Of a stretch of 64,000 nucleotides of DNA, positions 1 through 7,143 are shown piece by piece. The stretch is from an uncultured Collinsella sp. Its GTDB lineage: Bacteria > Actinomycetota > Coriobacteriia > Coriobacteriales > Coriobacteriaceae. A model generated the notes under the pieces. It saw nothing but the letters and a program-made list of their open reading frames with translations, had not been told where the DNA came from and did no database searches. The translations under genes and the position numbers were made by a program. The DNA lies in the NCBI GenBank assembly GCA_902490305.1, contig CABUDI010000006.1, positions 1 through 64,000 of the forward strand. The letters are read 5' to 3'. Each line of letters starts with the position of its first letter. Positions within the stretch are counted from its first letter, which is position 1.

Positions 1-358
1 GAAACGGCGGTCGACGAAACTGGAGAGGAGGTATTACGAGCTCCTGTGCGAATTGAAGGGAGCGCTCCCGCAAACTGCCTCTTGACAACTTATAGGAGCG
101 TCGGTTTTGTTGCTAAAAAAGTCGGTCTGGTCGGCGGGGCTCAGTTTTTCACCGCACTTCCGAAAACCGCGGTCTCGCAATATGAAAAACGGCCTCCATA
201 ACTCTGGGTTAATGGATAAGTGTGGCCTTTCGCCGTATATCACTGTCCGTTTATGGAACCTATCTCCAACGAGTCGTAGCCAAATGGTTTAATGTTAGAA
301 ACACATAGTTGCTGGCGGGCCGCGGGTGACGTTTGCTTTGATATCGGAGGTACCAAGT
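1..358. other. Left-edge region without a firm gene
   Basis: No gene can be supported here. Two frames are open from the window edge on the plus strand. One ends at a TAA at 199-201 after about 66 codons. The other ends at a TGA at 83-85 and reads ...ERRYYELLCELKGALPQTAS, which looks more protein-like and could be the C-terminus of a gene lying to the left. Neither matches a family I recognise. A TTGACA at 82-87 has no convincing -10 partner. The stretch is less GC-rich than the genes to its right. Confidence 0.3.
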
Positions 359-397
359 ATGTTTTGCACTCCGTTCAACAAGTATTGGTCTGGCTAA
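359..397 (+). CDS. Possible 12-residue leader peptide
   Basis: An ATG at 359 follows a strong Shine-Dalgarno (CGGAGG at 345-350, spacing 8) and opens a short frame reading MFCTPFNKYWSG, with TAA at 395-397. The next gene's ATG at 399 starts one base later and has no ribosome site of its own in front of it (TCTGGCTAAC). This arrangement suggests translational coupling from a leader peptide. A frameshift that separates the true start from its gene is the alternative. No attenuator hairpin is evident between them. Confidence 0.35.
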   Translation: MFCTPFNKYWSG

Positions 398-398
398 C

Positions 399-848
399 AT
401 GAGCCGCCGCGCTATCTCGATAACCCTTGCAGTGGTCTGCTTGGCTGTGCTCCTGGGCGCTACAGGGCTGTTTGCTATAAGCCGAGAAACGTCCTATATG
501 CAGAAATGCGCTTCCGAAGGGTTTGCCGTTGACGGTTGCTATCGGGATGACAAAACGAGTCGGGAAATCCTGGCCTTTCTTGAAGAGGATAACCATCGGT
601 GGCAACTGGTCGACAAAGACGGCAGCTGCGTTGACGGGCAGTTTAAGCGTACGGATGACCCTAACATCCTGATATTAAAGAAGGAAAACGGCGAAGAATT
701 CGGCACGGTTCACGTTGCGTATATATCGCGCCGACGCAATCAGGGGCAGATTTACCTAATTAGAAATACTAAGGCGACCCGATTTTATCTTGTGAGCACC
801 GATCCGGCGTTTACGGTGGAGTCTGGCGATGTCGATGCGGACGTCTGA
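399..848 (+). CDS. Small membrane-anchored hypothetical protein
   Basis: A 149-residue protein of unknown function. It begins with a short basic stretch (MSRR) and one hydrophobic segment (about residues 5-27, ending before SRETSY), so it is either anchored in the membrane by its N-terminus or secreted after cleavage. There is no lipobox cysteine at the expected place. The rest is a soluble domain with short beta-strand-like pieces: a repeated polar pattern around HRWQLVDKDGSC, then GEEFGTVHVAYI and QIYLIRNTKATRFYLVS. This could be a small beta-barrel or lipocalin-like fold, but that is a guess. Two cysteines near residues 36 and 46 and one near residue 76 could form disulfides outside the cell. 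It stands alone; the next gene is convergent. The start depends on coupling to the 12-codon frame just upstream. Confidence 0.6.
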   Translation: MSRRAISITLAVVCLAVLLGATGLFAISRETSYMQKCASEGFAVDGCYRDDKTSREILAFLEEDNHRWQLVDKDGSCVDGQFKRTDDPNILILKKENGEEFGTVHVAYISRRRNQGQIYLIRNTKATRFYLVSTDPAFTVESGDVDADV

Positions 849-973
849 TTCACGGCAATAAAACAGCGAGCGGGGCGCGGGCGCGAACTGCACCCCACTA
901 TTTGCCCGTGTCCGTATCGCGTCTGCGCCTCGTCGTAACTTGCGTCTGTGTGAGCGCTCATCCCGCGCCGGCA

Positions 974-2113
974 TCACTTCACGTCAAATTCCACGCGATC
1001 GAGTTCGGGCACATTGAGGTCGATGAGCTTGCGAGCGACGTGGCGGTCGTGCGCCCCGAGCGCCTCGCTTGTCGTCACATGGGCGACAATCTCGCGCTCG
1101 ACGATGCCCCTCTCGTCGCCTTCGGTGGCCGAGGTCTCGACGGCGACGGTGTAATCCTTAAAGCCCGGCAGTACCGCGGCAAGCTCGCGCGTGGTTTCGG
1201 TGACGCCGTAGCCGTCCTGCACGCCGGCTCGCGCCGAGCCAATAGACCCCGCCGTCATAACGATGCAGGGGATGGCAAAGACTACCGTGCCCACAATGAT
1301 GCGGCGGCGCACCTTGCGTGACAACTCGTCGACCTCGGCATTTTCCTCGGCAGTCACAATACCGTCGCCGTTCAGGTCGCGCTTGAGCGGCACGCGCAAA
1401 AGAAGTAGCACGGCTTCGGCAGCTAGTGCGATAAAGACCACGTTGATGCCAAACTCGTAGAGCGCCGAGAGAAACAGTGACCCGCTTGCGATGGCGATGC
1501 CATAGCCCGCCGCGCACAGGGGCGGCATGAGCGCGGTCGCCACGGCCACGCCGGCGATGAGCGTGGCGGGTTCCTGGTCGCGCGAGTTGCCCAGGCCACC
1601 CGCAAAGCCGCCCGCGAGCGCGACGGCAAGGTCCCACACAGTTGGTGTCGAGTTGTCGATGATGGCGGCCGTGGTGGTGCCAAGGGGCGAGAGCTTAAAG
1701 TACAACGTGGATGTGACCAGGCAAAAGGCCATCTGTAGAGCCAAGCCCGCGACGGCCTCGACGGTAATCTCGCGGTCGAGTGTGGCGATGCCGTATGCCA
1801 TGGCAAGGACCGAGCCCATGAGCGGGCAGATGAGCATGGCGCCTACAATGGCGATATCCGAGTCGATATCGAGGCCGACGCTCGCGATGAGCATAGCGAT
1901 GATGAGGATGCACAGGTGAGAGCCGGTCAGGCGCGCCCCGTTTACAAAGCGCTTGCGAATCACGTGATAGGGCGCGCGTCCCTCGCGAATGTTGAATGCC
2001 TGCTTTAGAAAGCGGCTTGCGTTCTTCATGGCCTCGCTGTGGGCGGGGCGGATGCCATGGCGCCGATGATGGCGCTCGCGCAGTCGCTTGAGCTGTTGTT
2101 TATCGAGTTCCAT
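974..2113 (-). CDS. DUF389 family membrane protein
   Basis: A 379-residue integral membrane protein of the DUF389 family (the TIGR00341-type hydrophobic domain). A basic N-terminal part (residues 1-60, rich in RERHHRRHG) precedes six or so membrane segments. The family hallmarks are visible: an IVGAMLICPLMGSVLAMAYG-like stretch near residue 90 and ATLIAGVAVATALMPPLCAAGYG near residue 190. A soluble C-terminal half follows a last membrane span near residue 285. The function of the family is unknown; a transport or channel role is usually guessed. I chose the ATG at 2113 because GAGG lies five bases before it; a GTG two codons earlier (2119) is possible. It is transcribed away from the preceding small gene and lies downstream of the OPT transporter on the same strand, but a terminator separates them. 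Confidence 0.85.
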   Translation of the reverse strand: MELDKQQLKRLRERHHRRHGIRPAHSEAMKNASRFLKQAFNIREGRAPYHVIRKRFVNGARLTGSHLCILIIAMLIASVGLDIDSDIAIVGAMLICPLMGSVLAMAYGIATLDREITVEAVAGLALQMAFCLVTSTLYFKLSPLGTTTAAIIDNSTPTVWDLAVALAGGFAGGLGNSRDQEPATLIAGVAVATALMPPLCAAGYGIAIASGSLFLSALYEFGINVVFIALAAEAVLLLLRVPLKRDLNGDGIVTAEENAEVDELSRKVRRRIIVGTVVFAIPCIVMTAGSIGSARAGVQDGYGVTETTRELAAVLPGFKDYTVAVETSATEGDERGIVEREIVAHVTTSEALGAHDRHVARKLIDLNVPELDRVEFDVK

Positions 2114-2265
2114 GTCCACCTCGTATTGCCGCAGGAACGCGGGTGCGTTCGCAGCATGTACTCTACACCGTGACGGGCGGGACGGTCATCTTGACATGGA
2201 ACTTAGGCGAGCGGGCAAAGGAAGACATGCCACATGCGAGTACTGCCGAGGGTTTCGGCAGATAC

Positions 2266-2303
2266 AAAAAAGCGCGGGGCCGGATGGTCTCCGACCCCGC
2301 GCT
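2266..2303 (-). terminator. Rho-independent terminator after the OPT transporter
   Basis: A nine-base stem (AGCGCGGGG with CCCCGCGCT, 2271-2279 and 2295-2303) is followed on the minus strand by a U run (A-run 2266-2271 on the plus strand). It lies just past the stop codon of the OPT gene. Confidence 0.85.
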
Positions 2304-2328
2304 CTGCACGGGTGCGTTGTTGTTTGGT

Positions 2329-4032
2329 TTAGCCCAGCAGGCTCAAACCGACGGAGACAAACGCCAGGATAACGCCGACGATAGACTCGCCACCGAGCAG
2401 GCCGCTGGCGACAACCAGGCCCTGCTCCTGGAAGGCGGCATCCTTGGCGGCCTTCTCCTCGTCCGAAAGACCGGCCTCGGCGTCGCGGTGAGCGGCCCAC
2501 TTGTCGTAGGCGAGCTTAACGCAGGAGCCCAGGAAGGCGGTAAGCGACATGTAGAACGGCAGGTACACGCCTAGACCGATCATCATGGCCGGAATGCCGA
2601 GCCAGTACATGACGATGCCGGCGATAAAGCCGCCAGCGAACCACGGCACGCTCGGGATGCCCGAGACCATGGTGGCGACCACACTTGCCTGCGCGGCAAC
2701 GAAGCTCTTGTCGGGACCAAAGGCGTCCGGACCATAGGCGGTGACGAGCGCGACCATGACGGCGGCGGCGACCAGGGCGCCCACGATGCCGCCGATGGCC
2801 TGACCGACCCACTGTGCGCGCGGGTTGGTGCCCAGCACGGCGCCGGCCTTAAAGTCGTTCATGACGTCGCCCGCAAGGCCGCACGCCACGGCTACGATGC
2901 CGGCGATAAAGAACAGCTTGACCTGAGCGATCTGTGCGAAGGCAGCCACGATGAGCATAACGATGAGGCCAAAGATCTCCATGGGGTCGATGCCCGTCTG
3001 GCCGCAGCTCTGTGCGCTCATGATGGTGGTGACAAAGGTGAACAGCGTCACGATGACGGCCGGAACGGGGCCAAGGTTAAGCACGATGGCGATGATCACG
3101 GCGATGGCGGCAGCGCCCAGGCCGATGATGCCGGCGTCGAGCTTAAGGGAGCCCGAGATAAGCGACTGCTCGTCGGTGTCGGTGGAGCTGTCGGCGGCAA
3201 GACCGCGGACGATACCGGCGACCTGCGGCAGGATGTCCTTGAGGACGACGGCGACGCCAAAGCCCATCATAAGGCCCATACCCAGGGACTTGACGATGCC
3301 CTGCGCAGTCACAACGTCGAACAGACCGGCAGCGGTGCCACCCACGATGATGCCAAAGTTGCCCAGCAGCGCGCCGGCAAACCAGAACGCGACGGGGGCG
3401 AAGCCCACGAGGAAGCCGACGGAGAGCAGCATGGGCGAGTTGTAGATGCCAAAGGTCACGCCGGGGATGTTGAGTGTGCATAGCATGCTGGGCACCACGC
3501 CCAGGGCGTCGCGCAGCACGCTATAGATGCCGGCGATGGCCATGGAACCAAAGAGCTGCTTGCCGGTCTTGCCGCCGGCCTCGGTTGCGCGCAGGGTCTG
3601 AGCTGCGGCGTTGCCGGTGGGGAACTCAAGCGCGGCGTCCACGATAAAGTGACGGTGGATGAGTGCCGTGGCCAGCAGGCCCAGGATGGTGCCGGCGAGT
3701 GCCACGATAAACATGTCGAGCCAGCTGATCTGGTCGGCATAGCCCAGCATCCAGGCGCCCGGGATGGTAAACGCCAGGCCGCCGGCGACCATGGCGCCTG
3801 CGGACATGATGGTGTGGGTGACGTTTGCCTCGTTGAGACTGGCGTTGCCCATGAGCTTAAGGAAGAACAGCGAGATGACGGCAGCGAAGACGATCGGCCA
3901 GGGGAGTGCGCCCATCTTGAGGGCGGTGTAAGCCGAGCTTGCCGTGATAATCACGCAGCCAAGGACGCCGATGACGACGCCGCGCAGCGTGAGTTGCCCG
4001 CGCATCGAGGCGCGGTTCGAGGGATTGCTCAT
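2329..4032 (-). CDS. OPT family oligopeptide transporter
   Basis: A 567-residue membrane transporter of the OPT (oligopeptide/YSL) superfamily, predicted to import small peptides or peptide-like metal chelates across the cytoplasmic membrane. About fourteen hydrophobic segments span the whole chain. The N-terminus carries the typical prokaryotic OPT opening (LTLRGVVIGVLGCVIITASSAYTALKMGALPWPIVFAA), followed by NEANVTHTIMSAGAMVAGGLAFTIPG, where an N-x-T-Q/H-T-like patch matches the family. The chain is shorter than the ~630-680 residues of many bacterial OPT proteins but has no obvious break. The ATG at 4032 is preceded by AAGGAG on the minus strand. It is divergent from coaX, with 190 bp of shared promoter space, and ends at its own terminator. 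The substrate cannot be read from the sequence. Confidence 0.85.
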   Translation of the reverse strand: MSNPSNRASMRGQLTLRGVVIGVLGCVIITASSAYTALKMGALPWPIVFAAVISLFFLKLMGNASLNEANVTHTIMSAGAMVAGGLAFTIPGAWMLGYADQISWLDMFIVALAGTILGLLATALIHRHFIVDAALEFPTGNAAAQTLRATEAGGKTGKQLFGSMAIAGIYSVLRDALGVVPSMLCTLNIPGVTFGIYNSPMLLSVGFLVGFAPVAFWFAGALLGNFGIIVGGTAAGLFDVVTAQGIVKSLGMGLMMGFGVAVVLKDILPQVAGIVRGLAADSSTDTDEQSLISGSLKLDAGIIGLGAAAIAVIIAIVLNLGPVPAVIVTLFTFVTTIMSAQSCGQTGIDPMEIFGLIVMLIVAAFAQIAQVKLFFIAGIVAVACGLAGDVMNDFKAGAVLGTNPRAQWVGQAIGGIVGALVAAAVMVALVTAYGPDAFGPDKSFVAAQASVVATMVSGIPSVPWFAGGFIAGIVMYWLGIPAMMIGLGVYLPFYMSLTAFLGSCVKLAYDKWAAHRDAEAGLSDEEKAAKDAAFQEQGLVVASGLLGGESIVGVILAFVSVGLSLLG

Positions 4033-4224
4033 ATAGAACTCCTTTGCGTATATCCGCTTCCCCCGGGAGCGCCGCTACGGATACGGCGCGGGAAGTCGGG
4101 TTACCAAGGGCCGCCGCGTGAGCTCGCGCGCGACCGCGCACCAGTATAGCCGCAAGCTAGTCATTTTGGGATGACTGGTTTAGGTAGGCGATATACTGCT
4201 GGGCAGACGAAAGGAGCGCCGACG

Positions 4225-5076
4225 ATGCTTAATGGGTGCGCATATATATTGACGGTCGACGTGGGCAACACGTTCATTCGCTTTGGCCTGTTTGCCGAGG
4301 ATTCGGCCGCGGCGCAGGAATGCCCGCTTGCGACGTGCGAGATCACGACGCCGTCGAGCATTACGGCCGACGAAGCGCGCATGAGGCTCGCGCAGGTCAT
4401 GGGCGCACTGGCAGCCGATGCGGGCATGCCGGGTGCACTCGTTCCCGCGGCCGCAGTGCTGAGCTGCGTGGTGCCGGCGCTCGAGCGCCCGTGGAAGGCG
4501 GCGCTTTCCCGCACCTGCACAGGACGCGTGCTCACCGTGGGGCCGGGCCTCAAGACCGGCATGCCCGTACGCTACGACGATCCGGCCGAGATCGGTCCCG
4601 ACCGCATCGCCGACGCCGTGGCTGCCCGCGCTGTCTACGGCTCGCCGTGCATTGTGATTGACCTGGGCACCACGACCAATATCGAGGTCATCGACGCGCA
4701 CGGCACCTTTGTCGGCGGCGTTATCGCGCCGGGGCTGGCGCTCGGTGCCCGTTCGCTCTCTGCCGCTGCGGCGCGCCTGCCTCAGGTTGAGCCCTCGGCG
4801 CCGACGCATGTCATCGGCCGCAACACGCGCGAGGCCATGCGCTCGGGCGTGGTTTTGGGCGAGGTGGCCCGCATCGATGGCATGCTCGACATGGTGCTCG
4901 CCGAGATGCGCGCGACCAAGGCCGCGGGGGAGGGCAGCGTGCCCATCGTCATTACCGGCGACGATGCCGAGGCGCTTGCGGCCCTTGTCGGTCATAGCCT
5001 GACGGTCGACGACGCGCTGACGCTTCGCGGCTTGGCCGAGCTCTACCACATCAATCAAAAGCCCCGTCGCGCGTAG
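4225..5076 (+). CDS. coaX: Type III pantothenate kinase
   Basis: A 283-residue kinase that phosphorylates pantothenate, the first step of coenzyme A synthesis. Type III enzymes are ASKHA-fold and are not feedback-inhibited by CoA. The phosphate-binding motif is TVDVGNTFIRFGLF near the N-terminus. The GPDRIADAVAA motif appears near residue 125 and the second phosphate motif DLGTTTNIEVID near residue 146, where most relatives have DFGTATTFD; the change of Ala to Thr is mild. GGVIAPGLALGARSL follows. Length is slightly above the usual ~255-265. The ATG at 4225 is chosen over an in-frame start 18 codons upstream because AAAGGAG (4210-4216) precedes it and the DVGNT motif then falls at the usual distance. 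The dCMP deaminase follows 83 bp later. Confidence 0.9.
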   Translation: MLNGCAYILTVDVGNTFIRFGLFAEDSAAAQECPLATCEITTPSSITADEARMRLAQVMGALAADAGMPGALVPAAAVLSCVVPALERPWKAALSRTCTGRVLTVGPGLKTGMPVRYDDPAEIGPDRIADAVAARAVYGSPCIVIDLGTTTNIEVIDAHGTFVGGVIAPGLALGARSLSAAAARLPQVEPSAPTHVIGRNTREAMRSGVVLGEVARIDGMLDMVLAEMRATKAAGEGSVPIVITGDDAEALAALVGHSLTVDDALTLRGLAELYHINQKPRRA

Positions 5077-5158
5077 TGATGAGGCGGTGGGACAAAAACG
5101 CCTCCACCTTTCACCTGCTACAATGGGTCAAACTATTGCGATTACGGAGGTGTCTGCC

Positions 5159-5683
5159 ATGTCGGACGATCTTCATCAAACTTCGTCAGGCAAGCGCCTG
5201 GACGTCATTAGCTGGGACGAGTTCTTTATGAGCGTGGCCATCGCCGCGCAGCGCCGCAGCAAGGACCCCAACACGCAGGTGGGTGCGTGCATCGCCAACA
5301 CCAACCACCGCATCCTTTCGGTGGGCTACAACGGTACACCCTCGGCGCTCAACGACGACTTTTTCCCGTGGGGTACGAGCGACGACCCGCTGCAGGACAA
5401 GCACAACTACGTGGTCCATGCCGAGGCAAACGCCGTGCTCAACTACCGTGGTTCGCTCAAGGACCTCGAGGGTTCCACGGTCTACGTCACGCTGTTCCCG
5501 TGCCACGACTGCGCCAAGATTTTGGCTCAGGTGGGCGTGGGCGAGGTCGTCTACCTGGACAACAAGTACGCCGACACCGATGACGGCCGTATCAGCCGCC
5601 GCATTCTCGACTCCTGTGGCATCAGCTACCGCCAGGTCATCGTCGATGTCCAGATTGGTACCGGGGGACAGGCTCGACAGTAA
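5159..5683 (+). CDS. Deoxycytidylate (dCMP) deaminase
   Basis: A 174-residue zinc-dependent deaminase of the cytidine/deoxycytidylate deaminase fold, predicted to convert dCMP to dUMP, the substrate of thymidylate synthase. Zinc-site motifs are complete: VVHAEANAVLN (His ligand and catalytic Glu) and TLFPCHDCAK (two Cys ligands). The N-terminal DEFFMSVAIAAQRRSKDPNTQVGACI is typical of the ComEB/dCMP deaminase group. The ATG at 5159 has GGAGG at 5146-5150; an in-frame start 24 codons earlier is rejected because the added residues do not look conserved. The last codons carry a GGGGACAGG string (5665-5673) that matches the core of the intergenic palindromes in this window, so the C-terminal tail may be recent. 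Confidence 0.88.
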   Translation: MSDDLHQTSSGKRLDVISWDEFFMSVAIAAQRRSKDPNTQVGACIANTNHRILSVGYNGTPSALNDDFFPWGTSDDPLQDKHNYVVHAEANAVLNYRGSLKDLEGSTVYVTLFPCHDCAKILAQVGVGEVVYLDNKYADTDDGRISRRILDSCGISYRQVIVDVQIGTGGQARQ

Positions 5684-5854
5684 TATGCGTTGTCGCTATC
5701 TGACGACGAACGCAGCTCAAAGAGCCCCGTCCCAAATTGACTGCTCGTGAAAGTCGTGTCCGCACGCATGGATGGCTCGTGAGCGGGTACATGGCTGTAG
5801 TAACATAGCCCCTGTCCGCGGGCGTGCCCGCGTTATTGTGAGAAAGGAGCCCCT
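5684..5854. other. Intergenic region with a GGGACGGGG-type core
   Basis: A 171 bp gap. On the minus strand it contains AATTTGGGACGGGG (plus-strand 5725-5738). The same core recurs at 14672-14685, 21281-21291 and 39419-39432, all intergenic. No gene is visible. Confidence 0.4.
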
Positions 5855-6133
5855 GTGGCTGTTAACGAAGAGCTGCTTAAGAAGGTTCTTGAAGAGATTC
5901 GCCCCAACCTGCAGGCCGACGGCGGCGATATGGAGTATGTGGGCGTTGACGACGAGGGCGTCGTCAAACTGGAGCTGCAGGGCGCCTGTGCCGGTTGTCC
6001 CATGAGCGCCCTGACGCTTTCCATGGGCATCGAGCGTATCCTCAAGGAGCACGTGCCCGGCGTTACGCGTGTCGAGCAGGTCAATGCCTCCGGCGAGACC
6101 GATGACCTGTACGACGAGTACGCGCCGTTCTAA
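5855..6133 (+). CDS. NifU-like C-terminal domain Fe-S protein
   Basis: A 92-residue stand-alone NifU C-terminal (Nfu-type) domain, involved in carrying or assembling iron-sulfur clusters. The family core is clear: LLKKVLEEIRPNLQADGGDMEYVGVDDEGVV, then GACAGCPMS with the CxxC that binds a bridging cluster, then LTLSMGIERILKEHVPGV. An acidic tail (ETDDLYDEYAPF) ends the protein. It starts at GTG 5855 with AAAGGAG just upstream; no ATG lies nearby. It is the only gene before a weak terminator-like hairpin that separates it from lgt. No other Fe-S assembly genes are present in the window. Confidence 0.9.
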   Translation: MAVNEELLKKVLEEIRPNLQADGGDMEYVGVDDEGVVKLELQGACAGCPMSALTLSMGIERILKEHVPGVTRVEQVNASGETDDLYDEYAPF

Positions 6134-6182
6134 GATGCGAAAGCTGCGGACGGTACGCTCCGCATAGACGTTACGCCCAGAT

Positions 6183-6215
6183 ATGCGGCTGCGAGCACAA
6201 GGCCCGCGGCCGCAT
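6183..6215 (+). terminator. Hairpin between nifU-like gene and lgt
   Basis: A seven-base stem (ATGCGGC 6183-6189 with GCCGCAT 6209-6215) is followed by TTTGTATG. The T tract is poor, so it may be only a partial terminator. Confidence 0.45.
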
Positions 6216-6241
6216 TTGTATGTAGGGAGCAGGGGATCGAT

Positions 6242-7117
6242 ATGCTCAACGACCTCTACCATATGCTTGACCCCGTTGCGATCTCGGCGGGCCCCATCAC
6301 GATCTACTGGTACGGTCTGGCCTATGTGGTCGGCGCCCTGCTCACGGCGGTTGTTATGTACCGCACGCAGCGTCGTTGGGGCTTCGACATCACGATCGAT
6401 GACCTGACGAGCGTCGTGGTCGGCGCGGTCTTTGGCCTCATCATCGGCGCGCGCCTGTTTTACGTCGTCTTTTACGGCGATGGCTACTATTGGACCCACC
6501 CGCTCGAAATCTTTGCCACCAACGAGGGCGGCATGAGCTTCCACGGCGGCCTGGTGGGCGGCATCTTGGGCGGCATCATCGTGTGCCGCATGTATAAGCT
6601 CGACGCCTGGACCATCGCCGACCTTGCTGTGATCGGTGCTCCACTGGCGCTGTGCCTGGGCCGTTGCGCCAATTTCGTGAACGGTGAGCTGTGGGGTAAA
6701 CCGACCGATCTGCCTTGGGGTGTGGTCTTTGGCGGCACCGCGGGCGATATGCCGCGCCATCCCTCCCAGCTCTACGAGGCGTTTCTTGAGGGCGTCGTGC
6801 TCTTCTGTATTTTGCAGGTGCTCAGCCGCAAAAAGCCGCTGCTGCCCCAGGGTACGTTTATGGGCGTGTTCGTGATGGGGTACGGCATCGTCCGCTTTCT
6901 CGTTGAGTTTGTGCGCGTGCCCGATGCGCAGCTGGGCTATCTGCTGAGTGGCGTCATCACGATGGGTCAGCTGCTGAGTTTGCCGCTCGTGATCGCCGGT
7001 CTGGCGCTCATCATCTTCGCCCGACACCGCAATCAGCCCCAGCGCGTCTACCTGGACGCCCAACCAAGACCACCACAAAGGGGACAGGCACCTTTGTGGT
7101 GGTCTTGCCGAGTTTGA
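6242..7117 (+). CDS. lgt: Prolipoprotein diacylglyceryl transferase
   Basis: A 291-residue inner-membrane enzyme that transfers diacylglycerol from phosphatidylglycerol to the lipobox cysteine of prolipoproteins. About seven membrane segments are present. Family motifs: ITIYWYGLAYVVG near the N-terminus, NEGGMSFHGGLVGGILGG (catalytic HGG-type region), LCLGRCANFVNGELWG (the Lgt signature with Arg and Asn) and RHPSQLYEAFLEG. The ATG at 6242 follows a GGGAG-rich stretch. The last 17 or so codons are unusual: they are supplied by a 41-nt palindrome with a GGGGACAGG core (7066-7106) and read PRPPQRGQAPLWWSCRV. The palindrome has therefore overwritten or extended the original C-terminus. Confidence 0.92.
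   Translation: MLNDLYHMLDPVAISAGPITIYWYGLAYVVGALLTAVVMYRTQRRWGFDITIDDLTSVVVGAVFGLIIGARLFYVVFYGDGYYWTHPLEIFATNEGGMSFHGGLVGGILGGIIVCRMYKLDAWTIADLAVIGAPLALCLGRCANFVNGELWGKPTDLPWGVVFGGTAGDMPRHPSQLYEAFLEGVVLFCILQVLSRKKPLLPQGTFMGVFVMGYGIVRFLVEFVRVPDAQLGYLLSGVITMGQLLSLPLVIAGLALIIFARHRNQPQRVYLDAQPRPPQRGQAPLWWSCRV
7066..7106. repeat. REP-like palindrome R1 (GGGGACAGG core), inside the lgt 3' end
   Basis: Perfect 16-base arms (7066-7081 and 7091-7106) enclose a nine-base centre, GGACAGGCA. The left arm ends in CAAAGG and the right arm begins CCTTTG. The same core with other arms occurs at 9338-9360, 11950-11974, 38131-38155 and 45778-45810. Confidence 0.85.
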
Positions 7118-7143
7118 TAGGTTTCTAGAAAGGCTTTCGGACT

